From positions 3,535,001 to 3,599,000 of the forward strand of contig NZ_CP076723.1 in NCBI RefSeq assembly GCF_018986915.1: a stretch of DNA of 64,000 nt. Direction: 5' to 3'. Positions 9,901 to 18,228 of the stretch are shown one piece after another. Within the stretch, counting starts at the first letter, position 1, and each line of letters opens with the position of its first letter. Position numbers and translations under genes: made by a program. Under the pieces are notes generated by a model. The model ran no database searches. It was not told where the DNA came from and saw nothing but the letters and a program-made list of their open reading frames with translations. This DNA is from Geomonas oryzisoli (GTDB taxonomy: Bacteria > Desulfobacterota > Desulfuromonadia > Geobacterales > Geobacteraceae).

Positions 9901-10488
9901 GTCGCCGATGCGCAGCAGGTTCTGGCGGGTCGCCTCCATCTTCTTCATGGCGACGACCTTGCGCGCCTTGAACTTGGTGACCCCGGCGGCCTCTTCGATC
10001 AGGAAGCGGCGCTCCTCGGGCTTGGCGTGCAGGATCATGCCGATCTTGCCCTGCTCTATGATCGAGTAGGCCTTGGCGCCGATGCCGGTGTCCATGAACA
10101 ACTCGGCGATGTCGAGCAGACGGCAGGGGGTCTTGTTCAGGAGGTAGTCGCTCTCGCCGTCGCGGTAAAGGCGGCGGGTGACCTGGATCTCGGAGAAGTT
10201 GAGGTATTTCGCGGGGACGCGGCCGTCCTCGGTGGAGAAAAAGAGGGAAACTTCGGCCATACCGAGCGGTTTGCGGAACTCGGTGCCGTTGAAGATGATG
10301 TCTTCCATCGACTTGCCGCGCAGGTTCTTGGCGGACTGCTCCCCCATGACCCAGCGGATCGCGTCGACCACGTTGGACTTGCCGCAACCGTTGGGACCAA
10401 CTACGCCGGTGATGGGCTGGTTGAAGTCCAGAACGGCCTTATCTTGAAAGGATTTGAATCCGTGGATTTCGAGTCTTTTGATTTTCAT
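6955..10488 (-). CDS. smc: Chromosome segregation ATPase SMC
   Basis: Structural maintenance of chromosomes protein that, with ScpA/ScpB, compacts and segregates DNA. At 1177 aa it is full length. An N-terminal ABC head half with GPNGCGKSNVVDAIRW (Walker A, about residues 32-40) is followed by a coiled coil, a hinge (about 510-680, with the Gly-rich GGGIVNGGSAE segment), a second coiled coil, and the C-terminal head half with LSGGEKALTAVAL (signature) and CLLDEVDAPLDDAN (Walker B). The ATG at 10488 gives the standard N-terminus, but no clear Shine-Dalgarno site precedes it. scpA/scpB are not nearby. Confidence 0.97.
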   Translation of the reverse strand: MKIKRLEIHGFKSFQDKAVLDFNQPITGVVGPNGCGKSNVVDAIRWVMGEQSAKNLRGKSMEDIIFNGTEFRKPLGMAEVSLFFSTEDGRVPAKYLNFSEIQVTRRLYRDGESDYLLNKTPCRLLDIAELFMDTGIGAKAYSIIEQGKIGMILHAKPEERRFLIEEAAGVTKFKARKVVAMKKMEATRQNLLRIGDIISEIKRQMNGLQRQAKKAERFREVRQELKEIELLFAAKGYAGVEKERNGLEREITELESKLVDVTAKLNDAELSVEEKRLALLETERQLTAAQEEIFRWKSELQGGENRLEFQRKELVNLERHGARFEEELQGLRDQLANSEKEIGTLQAQRVSLQEDLARESESLEYRESLLEEMAAGEAGVTRELDETRRAMFAALSEGAQAANQHAAAQKRLTGLADRLQASQRERVLLGERLFEANAKVDALKQEREQLARDKAQADEELTMAGSREAELKHAQEAGDKLLQQSRDQLSAAASRLKSLQELEAQFAGYGQGVRNLLLAEPFKNASLTMIADALEVEEEFEVALEAVLGDRLQYLLCESSATALDAVAHLKGSAGGRCSFVTAPPWRQTAKETPPGAAPLWERVTVPKQHAHLVEPLLSGAYLARDLNHALDLAASFPASTFVTLEGDLAHGGGIVNGGSAEPAQQGIIHKKREIKALGAEVERLEAEVQELGTAREKRRGEIAEAEAHRVELRQTLHRLDIRIVNAEKDLQTALSECHRIEENGAVREAEEEQLAEEQALVSGELAQADAKRVQAEERKTALEKTVEALQGRLEGSRFEMEEAREMVTSMKVRVAALREKGESTERALRRVEGLCTDLANRIASRTNELEGSGDERTRLLAAIAEGEEALRAVVKRQLASEQALLQVKDRYEAEAAKVQEEEALLKGLRADAVAVREQLNAKSLRLTEVSMRLAHLEETLKEKHRMEIADALLNYSKVEWDEVESTKRQAELQKTINEMGEVNLMAIEEFKEMEERFSFLSSQKDDLEESMNALQKAIQRINRTTRKRFLETFQMVNEKFQQIFPRLFCGGHAELRLTDEEDLLNTGLEIVVQPPGKKLQNVSLLSGGEKALTAVALIFSIFLIKPSPFCLLDEVDAPLDDANIGRFNDMVREMSANSQFIIITHNRATMAVADTLYGVTMEEPGVSKLVSVRLNR

Positions 10489-10497
10489 GAGCAGCGC

Positions 10498-10527
10498 ATC
10501 TTATCAGAGAGGGGGTTTTAATGTAAA
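10498..10527 (-). promoter_or_regulatory. Possible smc promoter
   Basis: Minus-strand TTTACA (10527-10522) and TAAGAT (10503-10498) with an 18-bp spacer. The -10 lies only 9 bp before the smc ATG, so the transcript would be leaderless or nearly so, consistent with the missing Shine-Dalgarno site. Needs start mapping. Confidence 0.4.
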
Positions 10528-10537
10528 GGGGAAAGGC

Positions 10538-10579
10538 GGGAGGGACGGCAAGGGGGAAAGCCCCCTCCCTGTCCCTCCC
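10538..10579. repeat. GC-rich palindrome upstream of smc
   Basis: A long imperfect hairpin, GGGAGGGAC ... GTCCCTCCC with inner AAGGGGG/CCCCCTC arms. It lies between the rplQ terminator and smc. It looks like an additional barrier or a dispersed repeat; no T-run follows on the minus strand. Confidence 0.5.
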
Positions 10580-10645
10580 CCTCCGGGGGCGGGGACGCTT
10601 CGGTCATGGACGGAGGAGTGGACGGAGGCGATGGCCCAAGCGCGA

Positions 10646-10676
10646 ACAAAAAAAGGGACACGGTTTCCCGTGTCCC
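10646..10676 (-). terminator. Intrinsic terminator of the str-S10-spc-alpha cluster
   Basis: A perfect 9-bp stem (GGGACACGG / CCGTGTCCC, 10655-10676) with a 4-base loop, followed on the minus strand by seven T residues. It lies 27 bp past the rplQ stop. Confidence 0.9.
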
Positions 10677-10703
10677 TCTTTCACTCTGTGCAACCGGAAG
10701 CAA

Positions 10704-11237
10704 TTACGCCTCGGTTTTCTCCTCGGCGGCCTCGGCTGCCGGCGCTTCTGCTACCGGTGCTTCTTCCACAACCGCGGCTTCTTCAGCAGCCGGAGCTGCC
10801 TCGACTGCCGGAGCAGCCTTCGGAGCTTTGGCGGCTTTGGGAGCCTTGGCAGCCGGCTTAGCGGCTTTCTTCGGAGTCATTTCAGCTTCAACCAGCTCGA
10901 TCACGGACACCGGAGCGGTGTCGCCCGGACGGATGCCGAGCTTGATGATCCTGGTGTAGCCGCCGGGACGCTCTGCGTAACGCGGTGCGATCTCGGTGAA
11001 AAGCTTGGTCACGACTTTCTTGTCGCGGATGTAGGCCGCTGCCTGCCTGGTGGCGTGAAGGTCGCCCTTCTTGCCCAGGGTGATCATCTTCTCGGCGATG
11101 GAGCGAAGCTCTTTTGCCTTGGCATCGGTCGTGGTGATCTTTTCATGCTGGAGAAAGGAAGTCACCATGTTCCTGAACATAGCGATCCTATGGCTTGTGG
11201 TCCTACCTAATCTTCTACCCGCGCTGTTGTGACGCAT
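10704..11237 (-). CDS. rplQ: 50S ribosomal protein L17 with Ala-rich C-terminal extension
   Basis: Large-subunit protein L17, last gene of the alpha operon. The first 120 or so residues are a normal L17 ([17 protein letters not shown] start, [10 protein letters not shown] and [10 protein letters not shown] segments). About 55 residues follow that are not part of the usual fold: first Ala/Pro/Lys-rich repeats ([12 protein letters not shown]), then Ala/Glu-rich and acidic up to EEKTEA. At 177 aa it is clearly longer than the roughly 120-130 aa typical of the family. The tail is probably disordered. It is followed by a strong terminator. Confidence 0.95.
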   Translation of the reverse strand: MRHNSAGRRLGRTTSHRIAMFRNMVTSFLQHEKITTTDAKAKELRSIAEKMITLGKKGDLHATRQAAAYIRDKKVVTKLFTEIAPRYAERPGGYTRIIKLGIRPGDTAPVSVIELVEAEMTPKKAAKPAAKAPKAAKAPKAAPAVEAAPAAEEAAVVEEAPVAEAPAAEAAEEKTEA

Positions 11238-11279
11238 ATCTTTTCACTTCCTTTCGATCTATAAATGAAGTCGTATGGA

Positions 11280-12299
11280 CTATTCTTCTTTCTGCTCGCC
11301 GCGCAGACGCCTCATGATCTCGGGATCCGGGAAGTTCTCCAGTTTCATGCCGAGGGTGAGGCCCATGTCGACCAGGATGTCCTTGATTTCGTTCAGCGAT
11401 TTCCTGCCAAAGTTCTGGGTCTTCAGCATCTCTGCCTCGGTCCTGGAGACCAGTTCACCGATCAGCTTGATACCGGCGTTCTTCAGGCAGTTGGCGGAGC
11501 GAACCGAGAGCTCCAGCTCGTCGACCGAGCGGTAGAGGTTCTCGTTGAAGCGCTCGCGCTCTTCTTCCGGCTCCGCCTCCTCCTGGGGCTCCACGTCCTC
11601 ATCGAAGTTGATGAAGATGGAGAGCTGGTCCTTGAGGATCTTGGAAGCGTAGGCCACCGCGTCCTGCGGTTTCACGCTGCCGTCGGTCCAGACTTCGATA
11701 GTAAGCTTGTCGTAGTCGGTGATCTGACCCACGCGAGCGTTGGTGACGGTGAAGTTCACCTTGTGAATCGGGGAGAAGATCGCGTCGATCGGGATGGTCC
11801 CGACCGGTGCCTTCTCGTCACGGTTGCGGTCAGCCGGGACGTAACCCTTGCCGACTTTCACCATGAGGTCCATCTCCAGGTTGGCGTCCTTGGAGCAGGT
11901 TGCGATGTGATGTTCCGGGTTCAGGATCTCGACGTTGTTGTCGGTGATGATATCCTTCGCCTTGACCACCCCTTCACCCTTCTGCACGATCCGGATCATC
12001 CGGGACTCGTTGCCGTGCACCTTGAGGCGCACCCCTTTCAGGTTGAGGATGATATCCGTCATGTCCTCGGTAACGCCCGGGACAGCGGAGAATTCGTGCA
12101 GCACGCCCTTGGCCTTGACGGAGACGATGGCCGCCCCCTGCAGGCTGGAGATGAGGACCCTACGCAGCCCCGTTCCCAGGGTGGTACCGAACCCCCTTTC
12201 GAAAGGCTCGGCGTAGAACTTGCCGTATGTATTAGTCAGCGATTCTGTCTCAACCTGAAGCTTCTTCGGCCTGATCAGATCGCGCCAATTTCTATACAT
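11280..12299 (-). CDS. rpoA: RNA polymerase subunit alpha
   Basis: Alpha subunit, 339 aa: an N-terminal dimerisation domain (about 1-230, with [20 protein letters not shown]) nucleates assembly of beta and beta', and an acidic linker ([15 protein letters not shown]) leads to the C-terminal domain (about 265-325, with [16 protein letters not shown]) that contacts UP elements and activators. It sits between rpsD and rplQ as in the standard alpha operon, so RNA polymerase synthesis is tied to ribosomal protein synthesis. Confidence 0.97.
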   Translation of the reverse strand: MYRNWRDLIRPKKLQVETESLTNTYGKFYAEPFERGFGTTLGTGLRRVLISSLQGAAIVSVKAKGVLHEFSAVPGVTEDMTDIILNLKGVRLKVHGNESRMIRIVQKGEGVVKAKDIITDNNVEILNPEHHIATCSKDANLEMDLMVKVGKGYVPADRNRDEKAPVGTIPIDAIFSPIHKVNFTVTNARVGQITDYDKLTIEVWTDGSVKPQDAVAYASKILKDQLSIFINFDEDVEPQEEAEPEEERERFNENLYRSVDELELSVRSANCLKNAGIKLIGELVSRTEAEMLKTQNFGRKSLNEIKDILVDMGLTLGMKLENFPDPEIMRRLRGEQKEE

Positions 12300-12332
12300 T
12301 TAGATCCCCCTGTATCGGTTGTTGGTCAGCCT

Positions 12333-12959
12333 TTACTTGGAGTAGAGCTCGACGATCAACTGCTCCTGAATCGGCATGGTGATGTCTTCGCGCACCGGGC
12401 TGGTCTTGACGGTGCCTTTGAAGGCGTCCTTGTCCAGCTCGAGCCACTGCGGGATACCGCGGCGAACCACGGCCTCGAGGGACTCGGTGATGACAGCGAT
12501 CTTGCGGCTCTTCTCGCGCAGCTGGATCACATCGCCCGCCTTCACCTGGATGGAGGGGATGTTAGCCTTACGCCCGTTGAGGGTGAAGTGGCTGTGACGC
12601 ACCAGCTGACGTGCCTCGTCGCGCGAAGCGGCGAAACCGAGACGGTAGACGACGTTGTCGAGCCTTCTCTCCAGGAGGAAGAGGAGGTTTTCGCCGGTGA
12701 CACCTTTCATCCGGTCTGCGGTCTCGAAGTACCCGCGGAACTGGTTCTCAAGGATGCCGTAGATACGACGTACCTTCTGTTTTTCGCGCAGCTGAACACC
12801 GTAATCAGAAACTTTTATGCGACCCTGCCCGTGCTGTCCCGGCGGATAGCTCCTTCTCTTGATGGCGCATTTGTCGGTGTAGCAACGCTCGCCTTTAAGA
12901 AAAAGTTCCGATCCTTCGCGCCTGCACAGCCTGCATGAGGGCCCTGTATACCTAGCCAA
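12333..12959 (-). CDS. rpsD: 30S ribosomal protein S4
   Basis: Primary 16S rRNA binder that nucleates assembly of the small-subunit body; in many bacteria it also represses the alpha operon. 208 aa with the N-terminal Cys pairs (SCRLC and CYTDKC) of zinc-type S4 proteins, the RSYPPGQHG motif, and the S4 RNA-binding domain ([13 protein letters not shown], about residue 96 onwards). Gene order rpmJ-rpsM-rpsK-rpsD-rpoA-rplQ is canonical. Confidence 0.97.
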   Translation of the reverse strand: MARYTGPSCRLCRREGSELFLKGERCYTDKCAIKRRSYPPGQHGQGRIKVSDYGVQLREKQKVRRIYGILENQFRGYFETADRMKGVTGENLLFLLERRLDNVVYRLGFAASRDEARQLVRHSHFTLNGRKANIPSIQVKAGDVIQLREKSRKIAVITESLEAVVRRGIPQWLELDKDAFKGTVKTSPVREDITMPIQEQLIVELYSK

Positions 12960-13018
12960 TGAAGACCTCCTATGATCCTAACTGATAGTTCCGTAACGCC
13001 AGGTCCGTCGATACGGTC

Positions 13019-13414
13019 CTAGACTCTTCTTCTCTTCGGGGGACGGCAGCCGTTGTGCGGAATCGGCGTTACGTCGCGGATGAAGCTGACGGCGAAGCCG
13101 GCAGCCTGCAGTGCGCGCAGCGCGGACTCGCGGCCGGAGCCGGGGCCCTTCACGTACACTTCGATGGTGCGCATGCCATGCTCCTGGGCCTTCTTGGCGG
13201 CATCCTCGGCAGCCATCTGGGCTGCGAACGGGGTGCTCTTCCTGGAGCCTTTGAAGCCCTTGGCACCGGAGGTGCACCAGGCAACCACGTTACCGACCGG
13301 GTCGGTGATGGTGATCATGGTATTGTTGAACGTAGCCTGGATGTGCGCCACGCCAGTGGGAATATTCTTTCTCTCTTTTTTCTTCTTAACGACCTTCTTA
13401 GCCGGGCTCGCCAT
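13019..13414 (-). CDS. rpsK: 30S ribosomal protein S11
   Basis: Small-subunit platform protein near the E site and the anti-Shine-Dalgarno region. 131 aa, with a Lys-rich N-terminus ([12 protein letters not shown]), the [18 protein letters not shown] core, and the C-terminal [20 protein letters not shown] that ends nearly all S11 proteins. Lies 15 bp after rpsM in the alpha operon. Confidence 0.97.
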   Translation of the reverse strand: MASPAKKVVKKKKERKNIPTGVAHIQATFNNTMITITDPVGNVVAWCTSGAKGFKGSRKSTPFAAQMAAEDAAKKAQEHGMRTIEVYVKGPGSGRESALRALQAAGFAVSFIRDVTPIPHNGCRPPKRRRV

Positions 13415-13429
13415 TATCCCTCCAGAATC

Positions 13430-13798
13430 TTATTTCTTCTTGCCAGCGACCGTACGAGCCGGCCCTTTCCTGGTGCGTGCATTGGTCTTGGTACGCTGCC
13501 CGCGGCAGGGAAGACCTTTCCTGTGACGAAGACCACGGTAGCAGCCGAGATCCATGAGACGCTTGATGCTCATGGAGATGTCGCGGCGCAGGTCGCCTTC
13601 GACCTTCACGTTCTTATCGATATACTCCCTGATCTTCGAGACTTCCGCCTCGGTCAGGTTGTCGCAACGGGTGTTCATGTCCACGCCGGTTGCCGTAAGA
13701 ATTTCCTGGGAGAGAGACCTGCCGATGCCGTAGATGTAGGTCAGTGCGATCTCTATTCTCTTATTCCTGGGTAAATCTACCCCTGCGATACGTGCCAA
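13430..13798 (-). CDS. rpsM: 30S ribosomal protein S13
   Basis: Head protein of the small subunit that contacts the large subunit and P-site tRNA. 122 aa: [22 protein letters not shown] at the start, a helix-two-turn-helix core, and the basic C-terminal tail [15 protein letters not shown] typical of the family. It follows rpmJ by 15 bp. Confidence 0.97.
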   Translation of the reverse strand: MARIAGVDLPRNKRIEIALTYIYGIGRSLSQEILTATGVDMNTRCDNLTEAEVSKIREYIDKNVKVEGDLRRDISMSIKRLMDLGCYRGLRHRKGLPCRGQRTKTNARTRKGPARTVAGKKK

Positions 13799-13813
13799 TG
13801 CCAGCTCCTCCTA

Positions 13814-13927
13814 TTAGCCCTGTCTCTGTGAATGCTTGGGGGTCTCGCAGATGACGCGGACTATGCCCTTGCGCTTGACAATCTTGCACTTTACACAGAT
13901 CTTCTTAACCGATGCCCGAACCTTCAT
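13814..13927 (-). CDS. rpmJ: 50S ribosomal protein L36
   Basis: A 37-aa protein too short for routine ORF cut-offs: ATG at 13927, TAA at 13814. The sequence starts [20 protein letters not shown]. Cys11, Cys14, Cys27 and His32 form the zinc site, so this is the zinc-containing (C+) L36 form. It lies 32 bp after map; infA, often found here, is absent. Confidence 0.96.
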   Translation of the reverse strand: MKVRASVKKICVKCKIVKRKGIVRVICETPKHSQRQG

Positions 13928-13959
13928 AGTTCACTTCCTTTTGAAGACGTTTTGCCAAT

Positions 13960-14706
13960 CTAGATTTTCGTAAGTATCAGCGGACCGTTGTCCGTTATTG
14001 CTACCGTGTGCTCGAAGTGCGCCGAGAGTCCGCCGTCGACGGTCACCGCCGTCCAGCCATCCTCCAGCACCTTCACGTCGTAACCCTTCTCGTTGATCAT
14101 CGGCTCGATGGCGAGCACCATGCCGCTTTTCAGTTTGGGTCCCTTGCCCGCCACGCCGAAGTTCGGGATCTGGGGCCCCTCGTGCAGTTCCTTGCCGATG
14201 CCGTGCCCCACGAAGTCGCGCACTACCGAAAAGCCGCGCGCCTCGACGTGAGACTGAACCGCGTGGGCGATGTCGGACAACCGGTGCGCGGTGTCGGCGA
14301 CCTCGATGGCACGGTAGAGCGACTCCTCGGTGGCCTTGATCAGCCTGGCGGCTGCCTCGGAGACCTTGCCTACCGGAACCGTGATGGCGGAGTCACCGTA
14401 GAACCCGTTGTGGAGGACACCGAAGTCGAGGCTGACGATGTCCCCTTCGACCAGGGCGCGCTGCGTGGCGAAGCCGTGTACCACCTGCTCGTTCACCGAG
14501 CAACAAAGCGAAAAGGGGAAGCCGCTGTAACCCTTGAAGGCTGGCTTCGCCTTCCTCTTCAGCGTTTCCCTCTCGGCATATGCATCCAGCTGTGCCAGGG
14601 TTACCCCCGGGGCCACCATCTCTCTCAGGCCGGCGAGTATCTCGGCGACCATCCTGCCGGCAGCCGCCATCTTCTCGATCTCGGCCCGGGATTTGAGTAC
14701 TATCAC
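13960..14706 (-). CDS. map: Methionine aminopeptidase, type I
   Basis: Removes the N-terminal methionine from nascent proteins using a binuclear metal centre. 248 aa: the pita-bread-fold residues include DFG (in SLDFGVLHNG), GDSAITV, GHGIGKELHEGP with the metal-binding His, EPMI, and a C-terminal FEHTVAI. The frame is open far upstream inside adk in another frame, but the GTG at 14706 overlaps the adk stop (GTGA) and gives the usual V/MIVLKSRAEIEKM start, so the longer reading is rejected. Coupled with adk and secY as in other spc operons. Confidence 0.95.
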   Translation of the reverse strand: MIVLKSRAEIEKMAAAGRMVAEILAGLREMVAPGVTLAQLDAYAERETLKRKAKPAFKGYSGFPFSLCCSVNEQVVHGFATQRALVEGDIVSLDFGVLHNGFYGDSAITVPVGKVSEAAARLIKATEESLYRAIEVADTAHRLSDIAHAVQSHVEARGFSVVRDFVGHGIGKELHEGPQIPNFGVAGKGPKLKSGMVLAIEPMINEKGYDVKVLEDGWTAVTVDGGLSAHFEHTVAITDNGPLILTKI

Positions 14707-15353
14707 CGTGCGCCCTGCAGTACGGAGACGATCTCGGCCTGGATCCCTTCCACGCTCCCAAGACCGTTGACCGAACGGAGCAAGCCGGCGGTCTGGTAGT
14801 AGGAGATCAGCGGGGAGGTCTGGGCCTCGTACACCGCGAGACGGTTCAGGATGGTCTCTTCCTTGTCGTCCTCGCGCTGGAACAGCTCGCCGCCGCAGGC
14901 GTCGCAGATACCTGCCGCCTTGGACGGAGCGAAGTCGACGTGGTAACCGGCACCGCACTTGGAGCAGGCGCGCCTGCCGGTGAGACGCTTCAGGAGCTCG
15001 GCCTTGTCGACGGAAAGGGAGACCACATGGTCAATCTTCTTGCCGATGCCGGTGAGAACCTGGGAGAGCGCGTCGGCCTGGGGCACGGTGCGCGGGAAAC
15101 CATCCAGGATGAAACCCTTCTGGCAGTCCGGCTGCGCCAGACGCTCTTCCACGATGCCTATGACGACCTCGTCGGGAACCAGTGCGCCGGAGTCCATGAA
15201 CCCCTTGGCTTTGATCCCCATCGGGGTGAGCTCTTTAACGGCAGCCCGCAGTATATCGCCTGTCGATATCTGCGGGATACCAAACCTGTCTATGAGGAGT
15301 TTCGCCTGGGTCCCCTTGCCTACGCCCGGGGGTCCAAGGAGGATGAGGTTCAT
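14703..15353 (-). CDS. adk: Adenylate kinase
   Basis: Interconverts AMP and ATP with two ADP, keeping the adenylate pool in balance. 216 aa with the P-loop GPPGVGKGTQA at the N-terminus, AMP-binding DGFPRT at about residue 84, and a long LID carrying CSKC ... CDAC, so the LID is of the zinc-binding type rather than the E. coli hydrogen-bonded type. Lies 9 bp after secY and overlaps the map start by 4 bp. Confidence 0.97.
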   Translation of the reverse strand: MNLILLGPPGVGKGTQAKLLIDRFGIPQISTGDILRAAVKELTPMGIKAKGFMDSGALVPDEVVIGIVEERLAQPDCQKGFILDGFPRTVPQADALSQVLTGIGKKIDHVVSLSVDKAELLKRLTGRRACSKCGAGYHVDFAPSKAAGICDACGGELFQREDDKEETILNRLAVYEAQTSPLISYYQTAGLLRSVNGLGSVEGIQAEIVSVLQGAR

Positions 15354-15362
15354 CGGGGCCTC

Positions 15363-16670
15363 CTATTTTCTACCCTGGATGCGAACACCTTTCATGAACC
15401 CTTCGTAGCTGCGCGTGATCAGGTGCGCCTCGATCTGGGCCAGGGTGTCCATGCCGACACCGACCGCGATCAGCAACGACGTGCCGCCGAAGTAGAAGGG
15501 AAGGTTGAACTTCCCGATCAAGATCGAGGGGAGCACACAGACCGCGGAGATGTAAATCGCACCCGCGAAGGTCAGCTTGGTGAGCACCGCGTCGAGGAAG
15601 TCGGAGGTCTCTTTGCCGGGACGGATCCCGGGCACGTAACCACCCTGCTTCTTCACGTTGTCGGCGACATCAACCGGGTTGAAAGTCACAGCCGTGTAGA
15701 AATAGCAAAAAAAGACGATAAAGGCAACAAATAAAATCTCGTAGAGCAACTTTCCGGGAGCCAGCTGCTTCGATGCCGCCTGCACCCAGGGGATGTCGAT
15801 GAAGTTGCCGACCGTGGCCGGGAACATGATGATCGACGAGGCGAAGATCGGCGGGATGACCCCGGCCATGTTCACCTTGAGGGGCAGATGCGAGCTCTGC
15901 GCACCAACCGTCTTCAGCCCCACCACCCTTTTCGCGTAGTGGATCGGAATCCTGCGCTGGCCGCGCTCCATGAAGACGACGGCAGCGATAACCAGGAACA
16001 TCACGGCAAGCACCAGCAGCAGCACGAACAGGGAGAGTTCGCCGGTCTTGATGAGACGGAAGCTGTTGCCGATCGCGTTCGGGATGCGGGCCACGATGCC
16101 GGCGAAGATGATCAGGGAGATGCCGTTACCGATCCCCTTCTCTGACATCTGCTCACCCAGCCACATGATGAAGGCGGTACCCGCGGTCAGCGTGATAACG
16201 GTCATCAGGCGGAAGCTCCAGCCCGGGTTCGGGACCACCAGCTCGCCGGCCGGTCCACGCATCGCCTCGAGGCCGATGGAGATGCCGAAGGACTGCACCA
16301 CCGACAGCACCACGGTGCCGTAGCGGGTGTACTGGATGATCTTCTTCCTGCCCGCGTCACCCTCTTTGGAGAGTTTCTCGATGGCCGGAACCACCACGGT
16401 CAAAAGCTGGAAGATGATGGAGGAGGAGATGTACGGCATGATGCCGAGGGCGAAGACGGTGAGCTTCTCGAGAGCCCCGCCAGAAAACATGTCGAACATA
16501 CCGAGCAGCGTGCCCTGGGCAGCCTTGAAGAACTGCGAGAGGGCCTGGGCGTCGATGCCCGGAGTAGGGATGTGACACCCTACCCGGTAGACGGCCAGCA
16601 TGGCCAGCGAAAAGAGAACCTTCTTTTTAAGCTCGGGGATCTTGAAAATGTTCTGGAAGGCTTCTATCAA
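15363..16670 (-). CDS. secY: Protein translocase subunit SecY
   Basis: Channel subunit of the SecYEG translocon in the inner membrane. 435 aa with about ten hydrophobic helices, the plug region after FDMFSGGALEKLTVFALGIMPYI, and conserved loops such as EKGIGNGISLIIFAGI. The start is TTG at 16670: it gives the usual short N-terminus (IEAFQNIFKIPELKKKVL), and a GAGGAG site in the 3' end of rplO lies 8 bases upstream. The open frame further upstream runs inside rplO and is rejected. Confidence 0.95.
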   Translation of the reverse strand: MIEAFQNIFKIPELKKKVLFSLAMLAVYRVGCHIPTPGIDAQALSQFFKAAQGTLLGMFDMFSGGALEKLTVFALGIMPYISSSIIFQLLTVVVPAIEKLSKEGDAGRKKIIQYTRYGTVVLSVVQSFGISIGLEAMRGPAGELVVPNPGWSFRLMTVITLTAGTAFIMWLGEQMSEKGIGNGISLIIFAGIVARIPNAIGNSFRLIKTGELSLFVLLLVLAVMFLVIAAVVFMERGQRRIPIHYAKRVVGLKTVGAQSSHLPLKVNMAGVIPPIFASSIIMFPATVGNFIDIPWVQAASKQLAPGKLLYEILFVAFIVFFCYFYTAVTFNPVDVADNVKKQGGYVPGIRPGKETSDFLDAVLTKLTFAGAIYISAVCVLPSILIGKFNLPFYFGGTSLLIAVGVGMDTLAQIEAHLITRSYEGFMKGVRIQGRK

Positions 16671-16672
16671 GA

Positions 16673-17113
16673 CTAGATCTCCTCGATGGAACCACCTGCC
16701 GCAGTGACTTTTTCGCGAGCGGAGGCGCTGAATTTGTGAGCCTTGATGGTCAGAGCGCGGGTCAGTTCGCCGGTGCCGAGCACCTTGATGCCGTCGCGTA
16801 CGCCGGAGATCAGGCCGCTCTTCAGAAGCGCCTCTGCGTCCACCACGCTGCCGGCTTCGAAGATCTCGAGCTGGCACAGGTTCACCAGTGCGTACTCCTT
16901 CTTGGAGAGCGGGGTGAAGCCGCGCTTGGGAAGCCTTCTGTGCATCGGCATCTGGCCGCCCTCGAAGCCGGGCTTCACGGAGCCGCCGGAGCGTGCCTTC
17001 TGGCCCTTGTGACCCTTGGTAGCGGTCTTGCCGTGGCCGGAGCCCGGGCCCCTACCGATGCGCTTTCTATTCTTGGTCGACCCGATGGCCGGTTTGATGG
17101 TATTCAATTGCAT
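16673..17113 (-). CDS. rplO: 50S ribosomal protein L15
   Basis: Late-assembling large-subunit protein. 146 aa with the Gly/Lys/Arg-rich N-terminal extension ([22 protein letters not shown]) that penetrates 23S rRNA and a compact C-terminal domain. The ATG at 17113 ([12 protein letters not shown]) is 6 bases after an AAGGTG site and fits L15 alignments; an in-frame GTG at 17122 is a weaker alternative. Ends 2 bp before the secY start. Confidence 0.95.
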   Translation of the reverse strand: MQLNTIKPAIGSTKNRKRIGRGPGSGHGKTATKGHKGQKARSGGSVKPGFEGGQMPMHRRLPKRGFTPLSKKEYALVNLCQLEIFEAGSVVDAEALLKSGLISGVRDGIKVLGTGELTRALTIKAHKFSASAREKVTAAGGSIEEI

Positions 17114-17134
17114 GATTGTCACCTTTAGGGGGAA

Positions 17135-17311
17135 TTACTCTTCGACGCGTACCAGGTGGGCGACCTTGGCGATCATCCCACGGACTTCCGGGGTATCCTT
17201 CAGGGTCACGGTCTTCTCACGCTTGGTGAGCCCCATGCCGAGCAGGCGGCCCTTCATTTTCTCGCATTGACCGATGGAGCTCTTGACGAGCGTAACCTTC
17301 AGTTCAGACAT
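17135..17311 (-). CDS. rpmD: 50S ribosomal protein L30
   Basis: Small 58-aa large-subunit protein, starting MSELKVTLVKSSIG with ATG at 17311. The KMKGRLLGMGLTKREKTV core and RGMIAKVAHLV C-terminal helix are typical of bacterial L30. The upstream in-frame extension runs within rpsE and is not part of the gene. Order rplR-rpsE-rpmD-rplO is standard. Confidence 0.95.
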   Translation of the reverse strand: MSELKVTLVKSSIGQCEKMKGRLLGMGLTKREKTVTLKDTPEVRGMIAKVAHLVRVEE

Positions 17312-17328
17312 ATTCAGCTCCTTAAGTA

Positions 17329-17817
17329 CTATTCGGTGATGCCGCGGCGCGCCATCAGCTCTTCCGCAGTCTTCAGCTGGGAAAGACCTGCAAATGCGGC
17401 CTTGACCACGTTGTGCGGGTTGTTGGAGCCCAGGCACTTGGCAAGGATGTTGTGCAGGCCCGCGGACTCGAATACCGCACGGGCAGCACCGCCGGCGATG
17501 ACGCCGGTACCTGCGGAGGCCGGCATCATGAGCACCTTGCCTGCGCCGAAGTGGCCGAGGATTTCGAACGGGATGGTCTGGCCGGCAACGATGGGAACCC
17601 TGATCAGGTTCTTCTTGGCCTGCTCGACGCCCTTGCGGATCGCCTCGGGAACCTCGTTGGCCTTGCCCAGGCCGTAACCTACCACGCCGTTACCGTCGCC
17701 AACCACCACGAGTGCGGAGAAGGAGAACCTGCGACCACCCTTGACAACCTTAGCTACGCGGCTGATATGGACGACCCTATCGGTAAGATTCATTTCACTG
17801 GCATTGATCTTAAGCAA
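17329..17817 (-). CDS. rpsE: 30S ribosomal protein S5
   Basis: Small-subunit protein at the mRNA entry channel that affects decoding accuracy. 162 aa with the double-stranded-RNA-binding-like N-domain ([30 protein letters not shown]) and a C-domain with [30 protein letters not shown]. The best-supported start is a TTG at 17817, 7 bases after GGAGG. The ATG at 17793 would give a more compact N-terminus but has no good ribosome-binding site. Confidence 0.95.
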   Translation of the reverse strand: MLKINASEMNLTDRVVHISRVAKVVKGGRRFSFSALVVVGDGNGVVGYGLGKANEVPEAIRKGVEQAKKNLIRVPIVAGQTIPFEILGHFGAGKVLMMPASAGTGVIAGGAARAVFESAGLHNILAKCLGSNNPHNVVKAAFAGLSQLKTAEELMARRGITE

Positions 17818-17838
17818 ACTAATTCCTCCTTACCTGCC

Positions 17839-18207
17839 CTAGAAGGACAGACCGTTTTCGCGTGCGGCTTCAGCCAGAGCTTTGATCCTACCGTGGTAGA
17901 GGAAACCGTTACGGTCGAAGACGACCGCTTTGATGTCCTTTTCCAGGGCCTTCTTGGCGATGGCGGCGCCAACCTTGGCGGCTGCCTCGATGTTGCCGGT
18001 GTACGAAAGCCCTTCGGCTACCTCGCCCACCAGGGTGGAGGCGGAGGCGAGCGTCGCACCAGTGGTATCGTCGATCAGCTGAGCGTATATGTGACGAGCA
18101 CTCTTGAAGACGTTCAGTCTCGGGCGTGCCGGCGAACCGGTAATTTTCTTCCTGACCCTGGTCTGTCTCTTAAGACGAGCTACCTGTTTTTGGGCTAAAG
18201 AACTCAA
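17839..18207 (-). CDS. rplR: 50S ribosomal protein L18
   Basis: 5S rRNA-binding protein of the central protuberance. 122 aa: basic N-terminus ([19 protein letters not shown]), [19 protein letters not shown] and the C-terminal [26 protein letters not shown]. The chosen start is TTG at 18207, 7 bases after AAGGAG; an in-frame TTG at 18225 would lie upstream of that ribosome-binding site and is rejected. Confidence 0.95.
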   Translation of the reverse strand: MSSLAQKQVARLKRQTRVRKKITGSPARPRLNVFKSARHIYAQLIDDTTGATLASASTLVGEVAEGLSYTGNIEAAAKVGAAIAKKALEKDIKAVVFDRNGFLYHGRIKALAEAARENGLSF

Positions 18208-18228
18208 GGCACTTCTCCTTAGCAATTG

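Noticed and set aside
14707-14958. Longer N-terminus for map
   Set aside because: The extension runs inside adk in another frame and is Arg-rich nonsense. GTG 14706 gives the family N-terminus.
16671-16877. Longer N-terminus for secY
   Set aside because: It lies within rplO in another frame. The TTG at 16670 with a ribosome-binding site fits SecY.
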